64,000 nucleotides of DNA from Phlebotomus papatasi (taxonomy: Eukaryota > Arthropoda > Insecta > Diptera > Psychodidae). The position numbers and the translations under genes were made by a program. The DNA is taken from the NCBI RefSeq assembly GCF_024763615.1, contig NC_077223.1:78740627-78804626 (forward strand), in the 5' to 3' direction. Shown piece after piece: positions 12,601 through 24,600 of the stretch (within the stretch, counting starts at the first letter, position 1; the number at the start of each line of letters is the position of its first letter). A model generated the notes under the pieces. The model was given only the letters and a program-made list of their open reading frames with translations. It ran no database searches and was not told the DNA's origin.

Positions 12601-12771
12601 TTTCCACAGTAGGGCTACTTTGAAAGTGGCATGATACTGATCATAAGCCGGAGTTGTGATGCTGATGTCCAAACTGTTTTAATAATTTTTTTTTTTATTT
12701 TAAAACATTTTAACCAAAAGTTGCTTGATTTGTAATACGTAAAAAATTATCGTTCTTTCCTAAAGTATTTT
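9646..12771. other. Repeat-poor intergenic block
   Basis: No gene recognised. In contrast to its surroundings it lacks foldback elements over about 10.0-12.4 kb and is less AT-rich at 10.2-10.5 and 11.9-12.4 kb, which would fit regulatory DNA. Confidence 0.45.
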
Positions 12772-12990
12772 TAGGGTAGAGAAACGCGCTCCCCTTCAGA
12801 CGACTCAAGCTTTGGACAGTTTGGACAATTAATTTTTCTCTATGTTCACACATAACTCTTTTCTGAAAATTTGAAGAATCGGACTAGCTATTAAAATATA
12901 ATATTATAATCGGCCAAACTCTTTTATAACACATTAAAAAAAGTAATTGTTTGAAACTTAAATCGTCTGAGGGTAGTTGGTTTTCCCCTA
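12772..12990. mobile_element. MITE family K, copy 1
   Basis: Starts TAGGGTAGAG and ends TTTTCCCCTA. The inner arms CAGACGACTCAAGC and TTAAATCGTCTGAGGG pair imperfectly. Related to 57155-57290. Confidence 0.6.
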
Positions 12991-13231
12991 TTCATATACT
13001 TAATATATTTAAGTATTTTTTTTGTACAAAATAATGTCAGAGGAGACCGGAATTAAATTAGGAAATAAAAATTTTTCTTTCCTTATGCTTAAGAGAAATT
13101 TTTTAAAAGGTTATAGAACATTTGCTGGTCAATGAGCTTCACGATTTTGCTCTTTTTTTGTTTGGCCTAATCTCAATGTAAGTAATTTATTTTGTTAAAC
13201 CAAAAAATACAACCAGCGAATAGACATTTCC

Positions 13232-13326
13232 ATTTCTAGGTCCAGGAGGTTAGAATCAATGCCAAGACGGTGATGGACACACGGAGGGTGGAAGAATAAA
13301 AATGAGATGAAATAAATTCAATTCAA
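13232..13326 (+). mobile_element. 5'-truncated non-LTR retrotransposon 3' end
   Basis: AATGCCAAGACGGTGATGG, then GGAGGGTGGAAG and an AATAAA-type tail ending in TTCAATTCAATT repeats. Resembles the clearer copy at 21148-21403. Confidence 0.45.
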
Positions 13327-13423
13327 TTTCTGCAGAAAAAATGCTTGAATTAGACAAATAATTTTTTCAATTCAAAGGATATTAATGTATTAGGAAGATG
13401 AATTGCATTTTAAGGCGTCTTTT

Positions 13424-14124
13424 ATACGGGGGGATTTCGAAATGCACTCCACTACTGTGCTATATGCACCGATGAGTCTCAGGAAATCTCCCCTAGTGGT
13501 TCATTCCTGAGATAAATTTTCTCCACCCTCTGTTATAAATTCTCCAAGTGTGCTCTAACTAAAATAGATAGTCTGGAAGACTTTCTATTTTATTTCGAAA
13601 CGTTTCGAACGTCAATCACACAATGTTTTACAATCAAAGAATTTGTTAAAGATAGGTAAAGTTAATATTTATGCCTGGTGACGAACACTTTATAAGGAAG
13701 AGGAGATGGGGCATACATCCTCTATGTCAAAACCGTCCTACCGCAGGATTTTATGCTAATATTGTTGCTAAATTAAGACAATATCGTAAGTTTTTATTTT
13801 TCTATAAATCAACTTTAACAATTCGACCATTAATGAAGATTAAACAATGCATTCAGAAGAGTGATGGATATCGTGTTCCCATTTCATCTGCTTTTCGACT
13901 CCTGATAACTTTGAAAATAGTTCACGAGAAAAACATCTCTTGAAATACAAAAAAAAAATATTTGAAATCGCTTGAAATATCAAAATATTCGAACATAAAC
14001 AAATTGAGCTTTCGAAGAGAGAGATTTTAAGCGCCGAAAGATAAGCAAAAATGCACCGGTCTAAAGCTCAGTGGAGGATTTTTGTGTCAAAATGACGGTT
14101 TCGAAATAAAATCCCCCCGTTTAA
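13424..14124. repeat. Foldback element of about 700 bp
   Basis: The left arm (TACGGGGGGATTTCGAAA) and right arm (TTTCGAAATAAAATCCCCCC) are inverted. A 90-codon ATG frame inside (13671-13943) has no recognisable domain and is probably chance. Confidence 0.5.
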
Positions 14125-14811
14125 ATGCTCCCTAAGGGGTTTTTCTTCTATTCTTGAATGGAACTAACCCCGTCATTATATAATTTACTTCAAAAAACCA
14201 ATTGTAAAGCAAAATTACTTTGTGATAAAGCTCTAGTTCCATTTAAAAATGAGAGAGGAAGCTTTATTTCAAAGGTATTCAGTTCAAATTAGACCCACTT
14301 ACCTTATTGATCCCCTGGTTTATTTAGTCCTAATTCCTTTAAACTAAAAGTTCAAGGAATATTAAAAGATTCTAATAAGTTATGAATCAATAACTTTCTT
14401 TTAAAAGGATTTAAAAAGTAATTATTTTTTGCGGTTGAATAACACACTAAAACTGTCCTAAAAATTAAAAAAATATAGTAGAAGTGGTTTTTTCGTTCTT
14501 GAATTATTATTTTCTTTTCATCTTAATTAATTACCTTCAATTTTTCTTAAAGACTTTTTTGTTATTCGACTACCAAAAAAATATAATTAATTAAAGAAGA
14601 AAGTAAAATCCATATTACTTTTTTTAGTTATTCAAGTGAACTTGAATAATATTCTGAAAAATAATTCAAAACGATTATTTTAATTTATTTAAATCTACAA
14701 ATTGCCTTCTTTTACTTTTAAAAATAAAAAATATATAAAAGTTATTAATCAATAATCGATGTCTTGTATTTTATCACAAAGTTTACAGCAGACAGATGTA
14801 TTTCTCATATC

Positions 14812-15883
14812 TAGGGGAAGTGCTTATAATTTTGGACAGTCTGCTTATAAGCATCGAAGTTCCAAGTTTGAAGTGCGATATTTTCTATACTAATTGACAT
14901 TTCTTGTTACTCTCTTTTCAGAAGGGTTGTTTAGAAACTTAGCAAGCTATTTATCGTCTTATTTTTATTAAAATTAGTTTTAATACGTTTAAAAATGAAT
15001 TGATAAGTAGAGGTGACCTTGGCTCTTATTTTGGACAACTTGTTTATTAATTTTTACAACTTGGCTGTAAATTTGGACAGCTAATCCGCCTCAATTGGAT
15101 GCCCATTGTTCTTCATTTGATGAACCAATCTTACCAAGTCCTCTTCCTGTTCATGTAAGGGAAACGTAGAATGTCACAAGAAGCCCGGAAACTTTCCATA
15201 TCATTCATTAAAGTGAGTTGACTTCGATACTCCAAGTACGTGCAGATTCGCTCATTCTCTGACCTTTCCGGGAGCCTTTCAAGGCATTTCTCGCTACATC
15301 TCTTTCGTAGAGATGATGCTCCTTTGTTTCTCCAGGCATTTGTCCAACCTAGTCATCACAAAAGCTAAAAATTCACGAAATTTCGTGAGAAAAACACCTG
15401 TCCAAAATAAGAATCATCACCTCACTGGTGAATGTCTTAAAAAATTTCCCATTTTTCACACGAAAAATATAATTCACAAGGCATATCTCACTTCAGGTCA
15501 AATGTACAAATCATCAGTAACGTGAATCAACACAATATTCAATGAATATTCAATAATATCACTCAAAAACAGCGAACAAACTTTGTTAGTACTTCACCAA
15601 AACTAAATAAGACTGAAGTAAGCCACGAAGTTCTGTCATATTTCTCGTAAGCAATTGCTCACACTGAATTTTCAACAAAGCAGTTTCAACTCAAATCATA
15701 TTCAAAATTTAACGTATTTAGTGTCAAAATCTTCCAAAAAGAACAAATATTTAGATAGAATTCATTTTTCATCAAATATTGGAATAAAAATCCATCATTT
15801 TAATCAATTTATTTTTAGTGTCCAATTTTACCCTCAAAGTGTCCAAATTTAGAAACTGTCCAAAATTATGAGCACTTACCCTA
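14812..15883. mobile_element. Long TIR element (family F, copy 1), about 1.07 kb
   Basis: Ends TAGGGGAAGTGCTTATAATT and AATTATGAGCACTTACCCTA, with inner arms containing TTTGGACAG. Short frames inside show no transposase, so it looks non-autonomous. Confidence 0.7.
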
Positions 15884-16186
15884 TATCTAATTTCAAAATT
15901 ATAAAAAAGAATTTATTAGGTTTGTTAAAATATGAAATATTTTGAAAATAATAGCGCTTTTATCACAGTTTTAATTTTTTAATTTAAGAAAACAACGTGA
16001 TCTTCATTACAACATCAGTCGTCATTAAAATTAATAACACATCTAATTTATTAAATTAGTTTTTTTAATCATTTTTATCTTCACAGATGAAAGTCGATAG
16101 TGGTCTGAAGGTAAAGTTTGCTCGAGTTATATAGTTAAGTTCTGTTAAAATATTACGAGCATTTTAATTACTCCTAATTTTAACAA

Positions 16187-16406
16187 TAGGGGAATAGTGC
16201 CCATGCTTTGCACGGTTCCTGGCTTCATAATCACTAAATTTTCCCTATGTTTCTGAATAAATATGACTCCGCAATATGTTTTAAAAACTTAACACTTTCT
16301 TCTAGTTTTTAAAATATGGGTTCGATTAGTCTCATTTATTGAAAAACAGGAAAAATTGAGTCATTATGAAGCTTGGGACCATGCAAAGTATGGGGACTTT
16401 CCCCTA
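16187..16406. mobile_element. MITE family E, copy 1 (carries an empty TA site)
   Basis: Ends TAGGGGAATAGTGCCCATGC and GGGGACTTTCCCCTA. At 16311-16320 it reads AAAATATGGG, where copy 2 (41500-41895) has a family A MITE inserted. Confidence 0.8.
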
Positions 16407-16673
16407 CATACCTATAATTTGTTAATTTCAATTCATATAAAAATAAAAACGCAGGGAAAGTTATTAAGTCACCCATTAAGCCCATGATCAGGGAGTGGCG
16501 AAACACATTACGCCAAAGTTTGGACTCGATCAGAGGACATGAGATTTTATTAGGATTATAGTATTTAGGTGAGATTGATTAGAATTTCGTCTTAACATTC
16601 CATAGATCTGATATTGATTTTGAAAAAAGTCAAAAAATCTTTTTTAAAAAAATATTCAATAGGTATCTTATGC

Positions 16674-16950
16674 CCTAGACACACTTACGACTTAAGCCGA
16701 GAGACGACTTAGTGGAAAATGATGGAAATGTAGTTTAACCATTTAAGGACGATTGGGTCACAGGTGACCCAAAAATTAAATTTTTCCTACGGTCATCTAA
16801 AGTTGTGTTTTGCTCTAAAAAGTTAGAAAAAGTGATTTTTTCTGACCCCCGATTTTTGACCCTCTCGTCTTTAAAGGGTTAACCATTATTTCTAATATAA
16901 TTACGCTAAGCCGTCTCTCGGCTAATCCTAAGGTCTGTCAAGGCCCTTGC
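16674..16950. repeat. Inverted-repeat element with GACTTAAGCCGAGAGACG arms (family N)
   Basis: ACTTACGACTTAAGCCGAGAG at the left pairs with AAGCCGTCTCTCGGCTAA at the right. A second element (16736-16882) is nested in it. Related arms occur near 59.0, 59.3 and 60.6 kb. Confidence 0.6.
16736..16882. mobile_element. MITE family G, copy 1
   Basis: Begins TTAACCATTTAAGGACGA and ends CGTCTTTAAAGGGTTAA. The interior GTCACAGGTGACCC is itself palindromic. Nested in the family N repeat. Confidence 0.65.
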
Positions 16951-16999
16951 TCTTATCTTTAAATCATATCTCAGTGTAGAATCCACGTGGATGAGTTAT

Positions 17000-18078
17000 G
17001 ATATAGTGCAAATATAGTGCAATATCTAGACCTAATTTTGAATTCTAATAATAATATGTTGCTCAATAAACCAATAAGTAAACAACAAACTTTTAGCTAT
17101 CAGTTCTACCATCATATCATGCTAGAGTAAAATCTAACCGTTTTTGTAATTTAAAAGGTAACTAATGGGCAATATAATAACAATTACAATCTGTTCTTTA
17201 TCTTAAACATTTTCAATGTTACTGAGGTCTCACTCCATTCCACACGGATAGATGAGAAGAAGATTCTCATCGCATAAGATTCCTGTTGTTTTTTAACCAT
17301 CGCAGCCAATGCAGTGAATTATAGCTAAGGAAATCACAGCCGTTAAATCCAAAATCCTTATCTGGACATAAATATTGTCGTGCTCTTCCTAACTCTGTCT
17401 TGTTTGAGCAACTGTGTGACCTGCTAATATGTCCCATTGGCGGGGCAGGATGGGGCTGCAAGGGGACTACGGATGAGCCATGAAGGGAGTCGGATGAGAG
17501 CAAGTTGGAAGGTCACAAAATGTGCTCAAAAGTACAACAATCGTGCGAAAATGTGAAAGTAATCTATTGGTGAAAAGGAAGATGCCTTGGAAATGAAATT
17601 GTGTCTTACTAATGCCAATTAATGGAGGTGAATATCTAAAGCGGAGTCTCCATCGATCGGGTTCGTCTTCTGTTCTCGAGTTGAAATCTTTTGTTTGGCT
17701 TAGTTATGTTTCTAATATGTTGCTTTTTGTATGCCAATTTTCTTCCCAGCAAACATTATTGTCTCAATTTCGTTCCGATTGATAAAGTTTGGCACATTTC
17801 TCTCAAACGGAAGCCATAAAATTCTGTTAAAGAGTGGTAGCTCAAGAATTTTTCGCGCACATGCAATTGGATACTGTGAAATGTGAGAATACGTTTAGAT
17901 TTCAATTGGTATGTATTGAATATTTTTCACAAATAAATATTACCGGACTTTTCTTCTCTTCAGCTCCAAGTAAACTCATACAGTGATGCGTCGCGAGAGC
18001 ATAATCCACCTTGTATAAGCTTGGGAGGAAGAGTGTCTGCTGACGGCATAGAAATTATTTCAACTGAGATCGGGTCGG
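17000..18078. other. Upstream region of the Osiris-like gene
   Basis: No repeats identified from about 17.2 kb on. GC-richer patches at 17.25-17.55 kb give a 78-codon minus frame with no family signal. Likely promoter and enhancer sequence. Confidence 0.45.
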
Positions 18079-18085
18079 TATAAAA
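18079..18085 (+). promoter_or_regulatory. TATA box of the Osiris-like gene
   Basis: TATAAAA in a GC-richer context (GGTCGGTATAAAAGC) lies 521 bases before the start codon at 18600. The 5' leader would begin near 18110. The block around it (about 17.2-18.2 kb) lacks the foldback repeats seen on either side, as expected for a promoter. Confidence 0.6.
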
Positions 18086-18599
18086 GCAAAGAGGTGGAAA
18101 TTCTCGCGTCATTTTACCTTGATCTTGGATATACATCGCATCGTGGGGTTTCTTTCTCGTCGCCTTAAGTAAAGCACAAAAAAAGGTTGTCTAAATAAAA
18201 CAAGAACGGTGATCGAGTTAAAAAGAGTTTAACAAGTTAATTTCTCCGCTCTGCAATTTTTTTGAGACACAATTTTTTTTTGTTTATTTTTCATATATTT
18301 GTTCTACTGAAATTGAAATTTATTAGCGAGAGAAATCACCTTGTGTGATTAACTCATTTTATTAATCTTGGCTAATTTTTCTAATCTTGTTAGCGTTCAA
18401 TTTGATGGTGATAAGTGACGATTTAACGGATGGTTTTTTTTCTTGTATCTTAAGATTGAGTGAGGAAACGTGCCCGATTTGTGATCACTACCATTTTGGA
18501 GTTAGGAAGTGATTTTAACAGTGCATTCCTAAAGAGTGGACATTGGTCAGAACTGAGATCCGGATTTGAGGATAAATCTCGTGATTGGCACAAAATAAA

Positions 18600-18675
18600 A
18601 TGGGCACGTTGATGATAATTGGAGTATCTACGCTGTTTGTGCTGACAAGTGCCATAAGTGTTAATGCCAAAGATG
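18600..18675 (+). CDS. Osiris-like exon 1 (signal peptide)
   Basis: Encodes residues 1-25. M-G-T-L-M-I-I-G-V-S-T-L-F-V-L-T-S-A then ISVNAKD is a classical hydrophobic signal sequence with a likely cleavage after A24 or nearby. The context AAAATGG is a good insect start. The donor is G|GTTAGT, phase 1. Confidence 0.88.
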
Positions 18676-21600
18676 GTTAGTATATTCTTTTATCAATATT
18701 TCTCAGACAAGTCACTAGGTCAAGTTGAGCATTGATTGAAGTTATGCTCACCCGAAAGCCTGTCATTCAGTTCATGCGTGCTCAAATCAGCATCGGGATA
18801 TTGAATCACGATTCGCATACAGTGGGCTATTATCCATAAATGATCTCTTCCCCCTAATGCAGATGCATCACCCATGCTGGACACCATCTTCTGCCCATTT
18901 CGCCCCAATCCATGGGACTGTGCTCGACAGAATCTAGCGCGCATGCTGACGAATTGGGACGCAGTGATCACCAGCAAGATGCAGGAATTCAAAGGTAATT
19001 TTCACATCATTTCCTCCTCTGCAAGTTAGTTTCTCACTTGGGAAAACAAGAACTATCTCTGACTGGTTTCAAAGAAGCCACACCAGTTTTTGCACAACGG
19101 AAAAAGACTCTCGTGTGTTGCAATCTTAGCAAATAATTAGACTATCGGATGCAGAGGGGACGTTTTATAGTTCTATAGTGGTCGTTACCAGTTTAGAGTA
19201 GGCTTCTATATGTGTTTGTAGAATTGGGACAGAAACTGTACTTGAATATTATTGCCAAGGTAAATAAATACTTCAAATCACGTTTTGATATTAGAATTCT
19301 TGCAAATTTTTTTTGAAGAAAGTCGATTTTTGCAGAATTTCCATAACGAAAGCAATTAGAGATAGTTATAATTTATGTTATACTTGCAGTAGTTTTATTA
19401 ATTAAAATATCTTTTAATTCAATTAGGTTTAGATTATTTTTTAACCCCAATAACTTTCTTTAAATATTCAACATCTCCTTGATTTTATTTGAATCATACA
19501 GTCAAAGTTCATAAGAGACACAATAAAAAACAAAATAGCTTTCACTTACACGTAATCCCATCAAGTTTTTTATTATTAGACACCTTTGGTCAATGTCTAG
19601 GAATGTGTGATCATAAAAAAAATTGATGAAAAGAACATATGCTCAGAGAAACCTAAAATTACTGTGCTTCAAACTTCATTGGAATTAAGTATGTAAGGGA
19701 AGTTGGGGACCTTTCTTATAGCAATGGTTTTATAGTTCGGTTTTATGTACATTTTATTTCTAATTATTTTTTTAAATTTATTTTAGAGGAACTGGGGTGT
19801 CTTTGAATTGAGGTACCAATTAAATAATGTGGATTTTCTCTCCTATTTTTAAATAGAATCAATGCCTTATCATAATGTTATTCAGCTTTACAATTGGCTT
19901 GTTGAATTGAATTGAAGAAATTATATCACAGCAAGGTCTAGTTTCGAGATTGAAGACCTATTTCAAAGTATCCTAATTCAAAGGGGCCTCACTTCCCCCT
20001 ACACCACCAACATTTGCTTATTTTGCCTTTGCGTTTGTACAGTTACCATTAGTTTCCTTTAACTTTTTTTACTCTATTTTTCTCATTATTCTTCAAACTG
20101 TTTATTAATACTCCTTATATTGCTCCTTCCCTAATATTGTTATAATTTAGTTTATTGAGAATAAACATTATATTTAAATTCAAACATTTTGTATGGGATG
20201 CGATTCGATCAATACTCGAAATTACTGTGTTATCACACTTGCACATTAAAATTTTAATATGATTCACATTAATTGTCGCTGGTGAGAGTCCAAATGTGTA
20301 ATTTGTGTTTTTGAATCATTTTTTATTCAAAATTTGATCTATTTGTTGATAAAAAGGTAGACTTGATCCGCAAAATTTGATAGAAATTGATATATAGCAT
20401 TAATGCGAAAAATTAATGCGATTTTCTCTTTAATTTTTTAATGTGAAAAATATTTATGCTTTAGGTAAAGTTAAACTTATTTTTGCAGGTCAAGTCCACT
20501 TCTTTATCAATAAATAGAAAAACCCCAAATATTAAGTGACTCAAAGACACAAATAACATATTTGGACGCTCACAAGCGACAATTAATGTGAATCACATTA
20601 AAATTTTAATGTGCAAGTGTGATAACGCCGTTAATCAAAGAAGCGAGAAATATTTTGTTAGCGCCAAAACGTAAACCTAAATCAATAAATCAACAAGTGA
20701 GAAAATTTATGAAATTATGATTACTTCAATGTAATTCAAAGCGAAATTATTGTTACTGAAAGGTGTAACCTAAAATGTAAATTAATTTAATCTTAAATAT
20801 TCATTTGTAATCATAGAAATATAAGCTTCATGTATACTGCTTAAGTATTTTGGGAGAGTATTCTAGTGAAATGATATAATTATTTTACTTTTACATTATT
20901 AAAAAAAAGAACTTCCTGACTTAATTGATTTAACAATTTTATGGTCTAATGAAAATTAATTGTCTAGAGTTTATTGAAGAATAGTACTAGATCCTAAATA
21001 TTGGAATATGTTCGGTCAGTTAGGGTTGTTTTGTGAGGATTTAAATACGGATTATGACCTGGGTTTAGATTTATTCACTTCTTACTTTACACAATGTTTC
21101 GGGATTCTAATCCGTGTTTAAATATTCACTTACTAGACTAGACCAAACGGCTGCCACAGCCTGGCCTTGTCTCTTGATTGAGTGGACATTTCCCGACATT
21201 CTTATTTAATGGTTTTAATCGTTTTAATGAAAGGTCTGTAAACAAATAATGATACTTTGGCTTATACAACCCGTGATAGAGCTTTTCCACCGTTTTGGCT
21301 CTTGAGATTGGTCACCAACGCTAAGACGGCGATGGCCGCGGGGGAGGTTGAAAATGTCACAATCAAGATGAAGAATAAATACAATACAAATACAATACAA
21401 TACCCTAAATTTTATATCCAAAATTGTCATAATTAGGCAATTGTGTAAAAAGGGAAGGGTTTTATATAAAATTCACATGCCGTGAACATATTAAACATAA
21501 TTCTTTTTGTGTTGAGTAATGAAATCTCGTCAAAGTATATGTCTGGCCAGTGAAAGTTTCGATAAGGTCTGATATCATTTAAACTTGTTCATTCTTTTTT

Positions 21601-24600
21601 TTCATTTTTTTAGTTCTTATAATGTTGTGCATTGGGATAAATTCCATAGGGGAAAGCGCGGTACCTTCTGCCTAGGCCAATACCCAAAAATAAATCTTAA
21701 CATTTACAGTCAGTAATCTAACTTTTTGGACAGTACAAAATTCGAATTAGTCAATACAGCTCTTTATTTTATTGAGTAAGTTACTTAAAATCGGCCAAAA
21801 ATTACTCCAAAGTCATTCCGTTGATCCTATGATTTCAAAAAATTGAAAAGTACAATGAAATATATGATTTTGGTCAGTGAGTAACACAGATTTGATCCAT
21901 CTCTAATTTTTGCTTTACCAAGGAAAATGTGTCATTCAAAGGAAAAGTCCGGTATTCGTCGGTTGAAGGAAGGCACAGACCAGAATAAAAATTCTTCTCT
22001 TCTCAGAGATTTCAGTGCTCCACGCACCTTCTTCGGCGGCTTTTATTCTGGGTTGAACTTCCTTCCATCCGACGATCATCGGACTTTTATTTTGAATTAA
22101 TATCAACGTCAGTTTCTTACATTCTGAAAATATTTCAATACTTTTGTGGACTTATTATGTTTAATTTTTAATAATCTTTTTACTTGCAATTTTTACCTAA
22201 AACGCTTCTCAATTTTCTGATATTATCATTTAATGCATTCTTTGCAAAATAACTCCCAATTTTCTAAACTTTAATTTTCGACTATCTCTAAAAGTAATCT
22301 AATAACTTAATTCTTTCTTAAAAGCTTTATTTACAAATAAATTAAATCCTGTCAAGTATTCTGTTCAAGTTTAATCCAATTAGAGAACACAATGTAAGTA
22401 ACATAAGGGGAGGTGTGGCTATTTTGAACTGTAGCGCTACATTGATATACAATTTTTTCGCAAAAGGTAAAGTACTATCACTCGACCGGTGTTCTCGACT
22501 CGACCGGTGGGTCAATTTTTGAGTGTTTCATGGTCAGTTTCTATAAAATTGTCACTGATTCGTATTATTTATGGAATAATTAACCTATTAATGTTAGATC
22601 ATACGCAAAATATTATAGCAAGTAATAGCAAACATAAATAAATTAAATAAATAATTCTACTGGTCGAGTCGAGGAACCGGTCGAGCGAGCGCACTTTACC
22701 TTATTTCTAAAGATAGCTGGGCCATATGATTACATATTTTTTTTAGTTCTATAATTGTTTCGTAGCGCTTAATTACTTTACGTTAAGGCTCAGTTACTTC
22801 AGAGATATCCGAAAAAATCGAATATCAATGTAACCCTACAGCTCAAAGTAGCCCTACTTTCCCCTGTTGTGATACAAATTATAAGGATTAAATTTAATTA
22901 AAATTCTATCCAAAATGCCTTAGATTTTTAGTAAAACCGTTTCAAGTCTGTCAAAATTCGTGTCTGAAACTACCCCACTCTCTCCTATCTATATTTTGTT
23001 GATTTAAAGCTGGTCTACAACCTACAAAAAAAATTTCACTAGTTTAATTAAACACTTTGCACATTGTAAATATGCATTATTTAATTAAAATTGTAGCATT
23101 TCTTAAATAATAAATAATTTGTATGTTAAGTGAAATCAATAAAACCTACTTTCGCATTTTTTTCCGCAGTGATTTAAAGATGAAGATTAGAAATGTACAT
23201 GTTAAAAATTGTATATGAACATTTAAAAGAGGACACCGCTTTAATTTGAAGTTCTAATTTAATCTTTTGTTTTGTCAATCATCTCATCAATTTTTATTGT
23301 TTGAAAAATATCCAATTAAGAGAAGCTCATTTAAAATGTCTCAAGATTTCACCAAATAATGCCAGTCAAATTTTTAAAATGACCTCAGTACAGTCCCTTA
23401 GGAAAATTTCACTGTTTTGATTGCAATTACCGTCACGAAAATTAATTTCCCTTCGTTCCGCAATATTTCCACGTGTTGACACTGAAAAGTCGGTTTAAAA
23501 TTTAGGGCTTTAGCAGTGGCGAGACTGGTTAATTCGACAAATTATTCAATTGCGAGAAAAGTGAAATGATGGCAATTTTGGGTGAATTTCATTTTTTAAA
23601 ACCTGTTGTAAATTTCACACAGCTGTCTTATAAGGTATCCAGTGAGAATTCTTTTGAGTAACGTGACACATTTTTCACCAGCACGGTCAACTTTCTTTCT
23701 CTTGCCATTTATAGGCGCGATCATCTTCACCTTTTTCATACGAGATTACCCATAAATCGCCAATTTAGTTATTTTTGGAATATTTCTGTAGGATGAGGGA
23801 CACTTTTGGTGGATGATTTTGGACATGAAATACTTCTTCGGTGGATGATATCATTTTATCCGTTAATTTATGCATTTAGATTTGAGATTTTCGGGTTAGT
23901 GATTCCATCCAGATCATCGTGTTCCATTTCTTTCTTCACCCACCATTGAACACCATCTGAATCACCAAAATCACTGACCATATAATACTTTGTTCTCTCC
24001 CTTCACAGACATGGAAGTGTAATAAATATTTCAATAACTTTTAGAGCTTACAAAAATAAATAAAATTCCTTGCATGCCACACAAGAAAAATCATATTTGT
24101 TTCTCTTTTCTTGCAGCAAGTGCTTCTCACGTGGCTGTAACATTTATAGAAAGAAAAAAATGTGTAATATATTAATATTGTTCATTGCAGCGGAAGCAGA
24201 TGCAGAATATGAGGCAAAATTGCAATCGAGAGACTTCAGTGCGAGGGATCTTCATCAAGATAAACCATCCATCGTAATGGCATCGGTTGAGAATACAATA
24301 ACCAATATTGCAGAGTCCGTTTCAGAACGTCTCGATCAGTAAGTGATTTTGTACAAAGACATTAATTGTATTTTCAAAGACAGTCACTTTACTATGACCA
24401 TCGATTGCCTAACGGTCAACAAATACTGTTCACCTGGTTCACCTCCATACATTTCACACCATTCCTCTAACACTGAACAATTAGAATTTCTCCATGGAGG
24501 CTCATCTTCAGCCCAGAAATAATTGGATATAACTCTCAATTTTCAAAGCATAAGTACCGATCTGTTGTTGAGAAAAAAAATTACAAGCATTTTCTTTTCC

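Noticed and set aside
13671..13943. 90-codon ATG frame
   Set aside because: Lies inside a foldback element, with no recognisable domain or splice signals.
17267..17503. 78-codon minus-strand frame upstream of the Osiris-like gene
   Set aside because: Mixed composition, no domain, no splice or poly(A) support; more likely promoter-proximal non-coding DNA.
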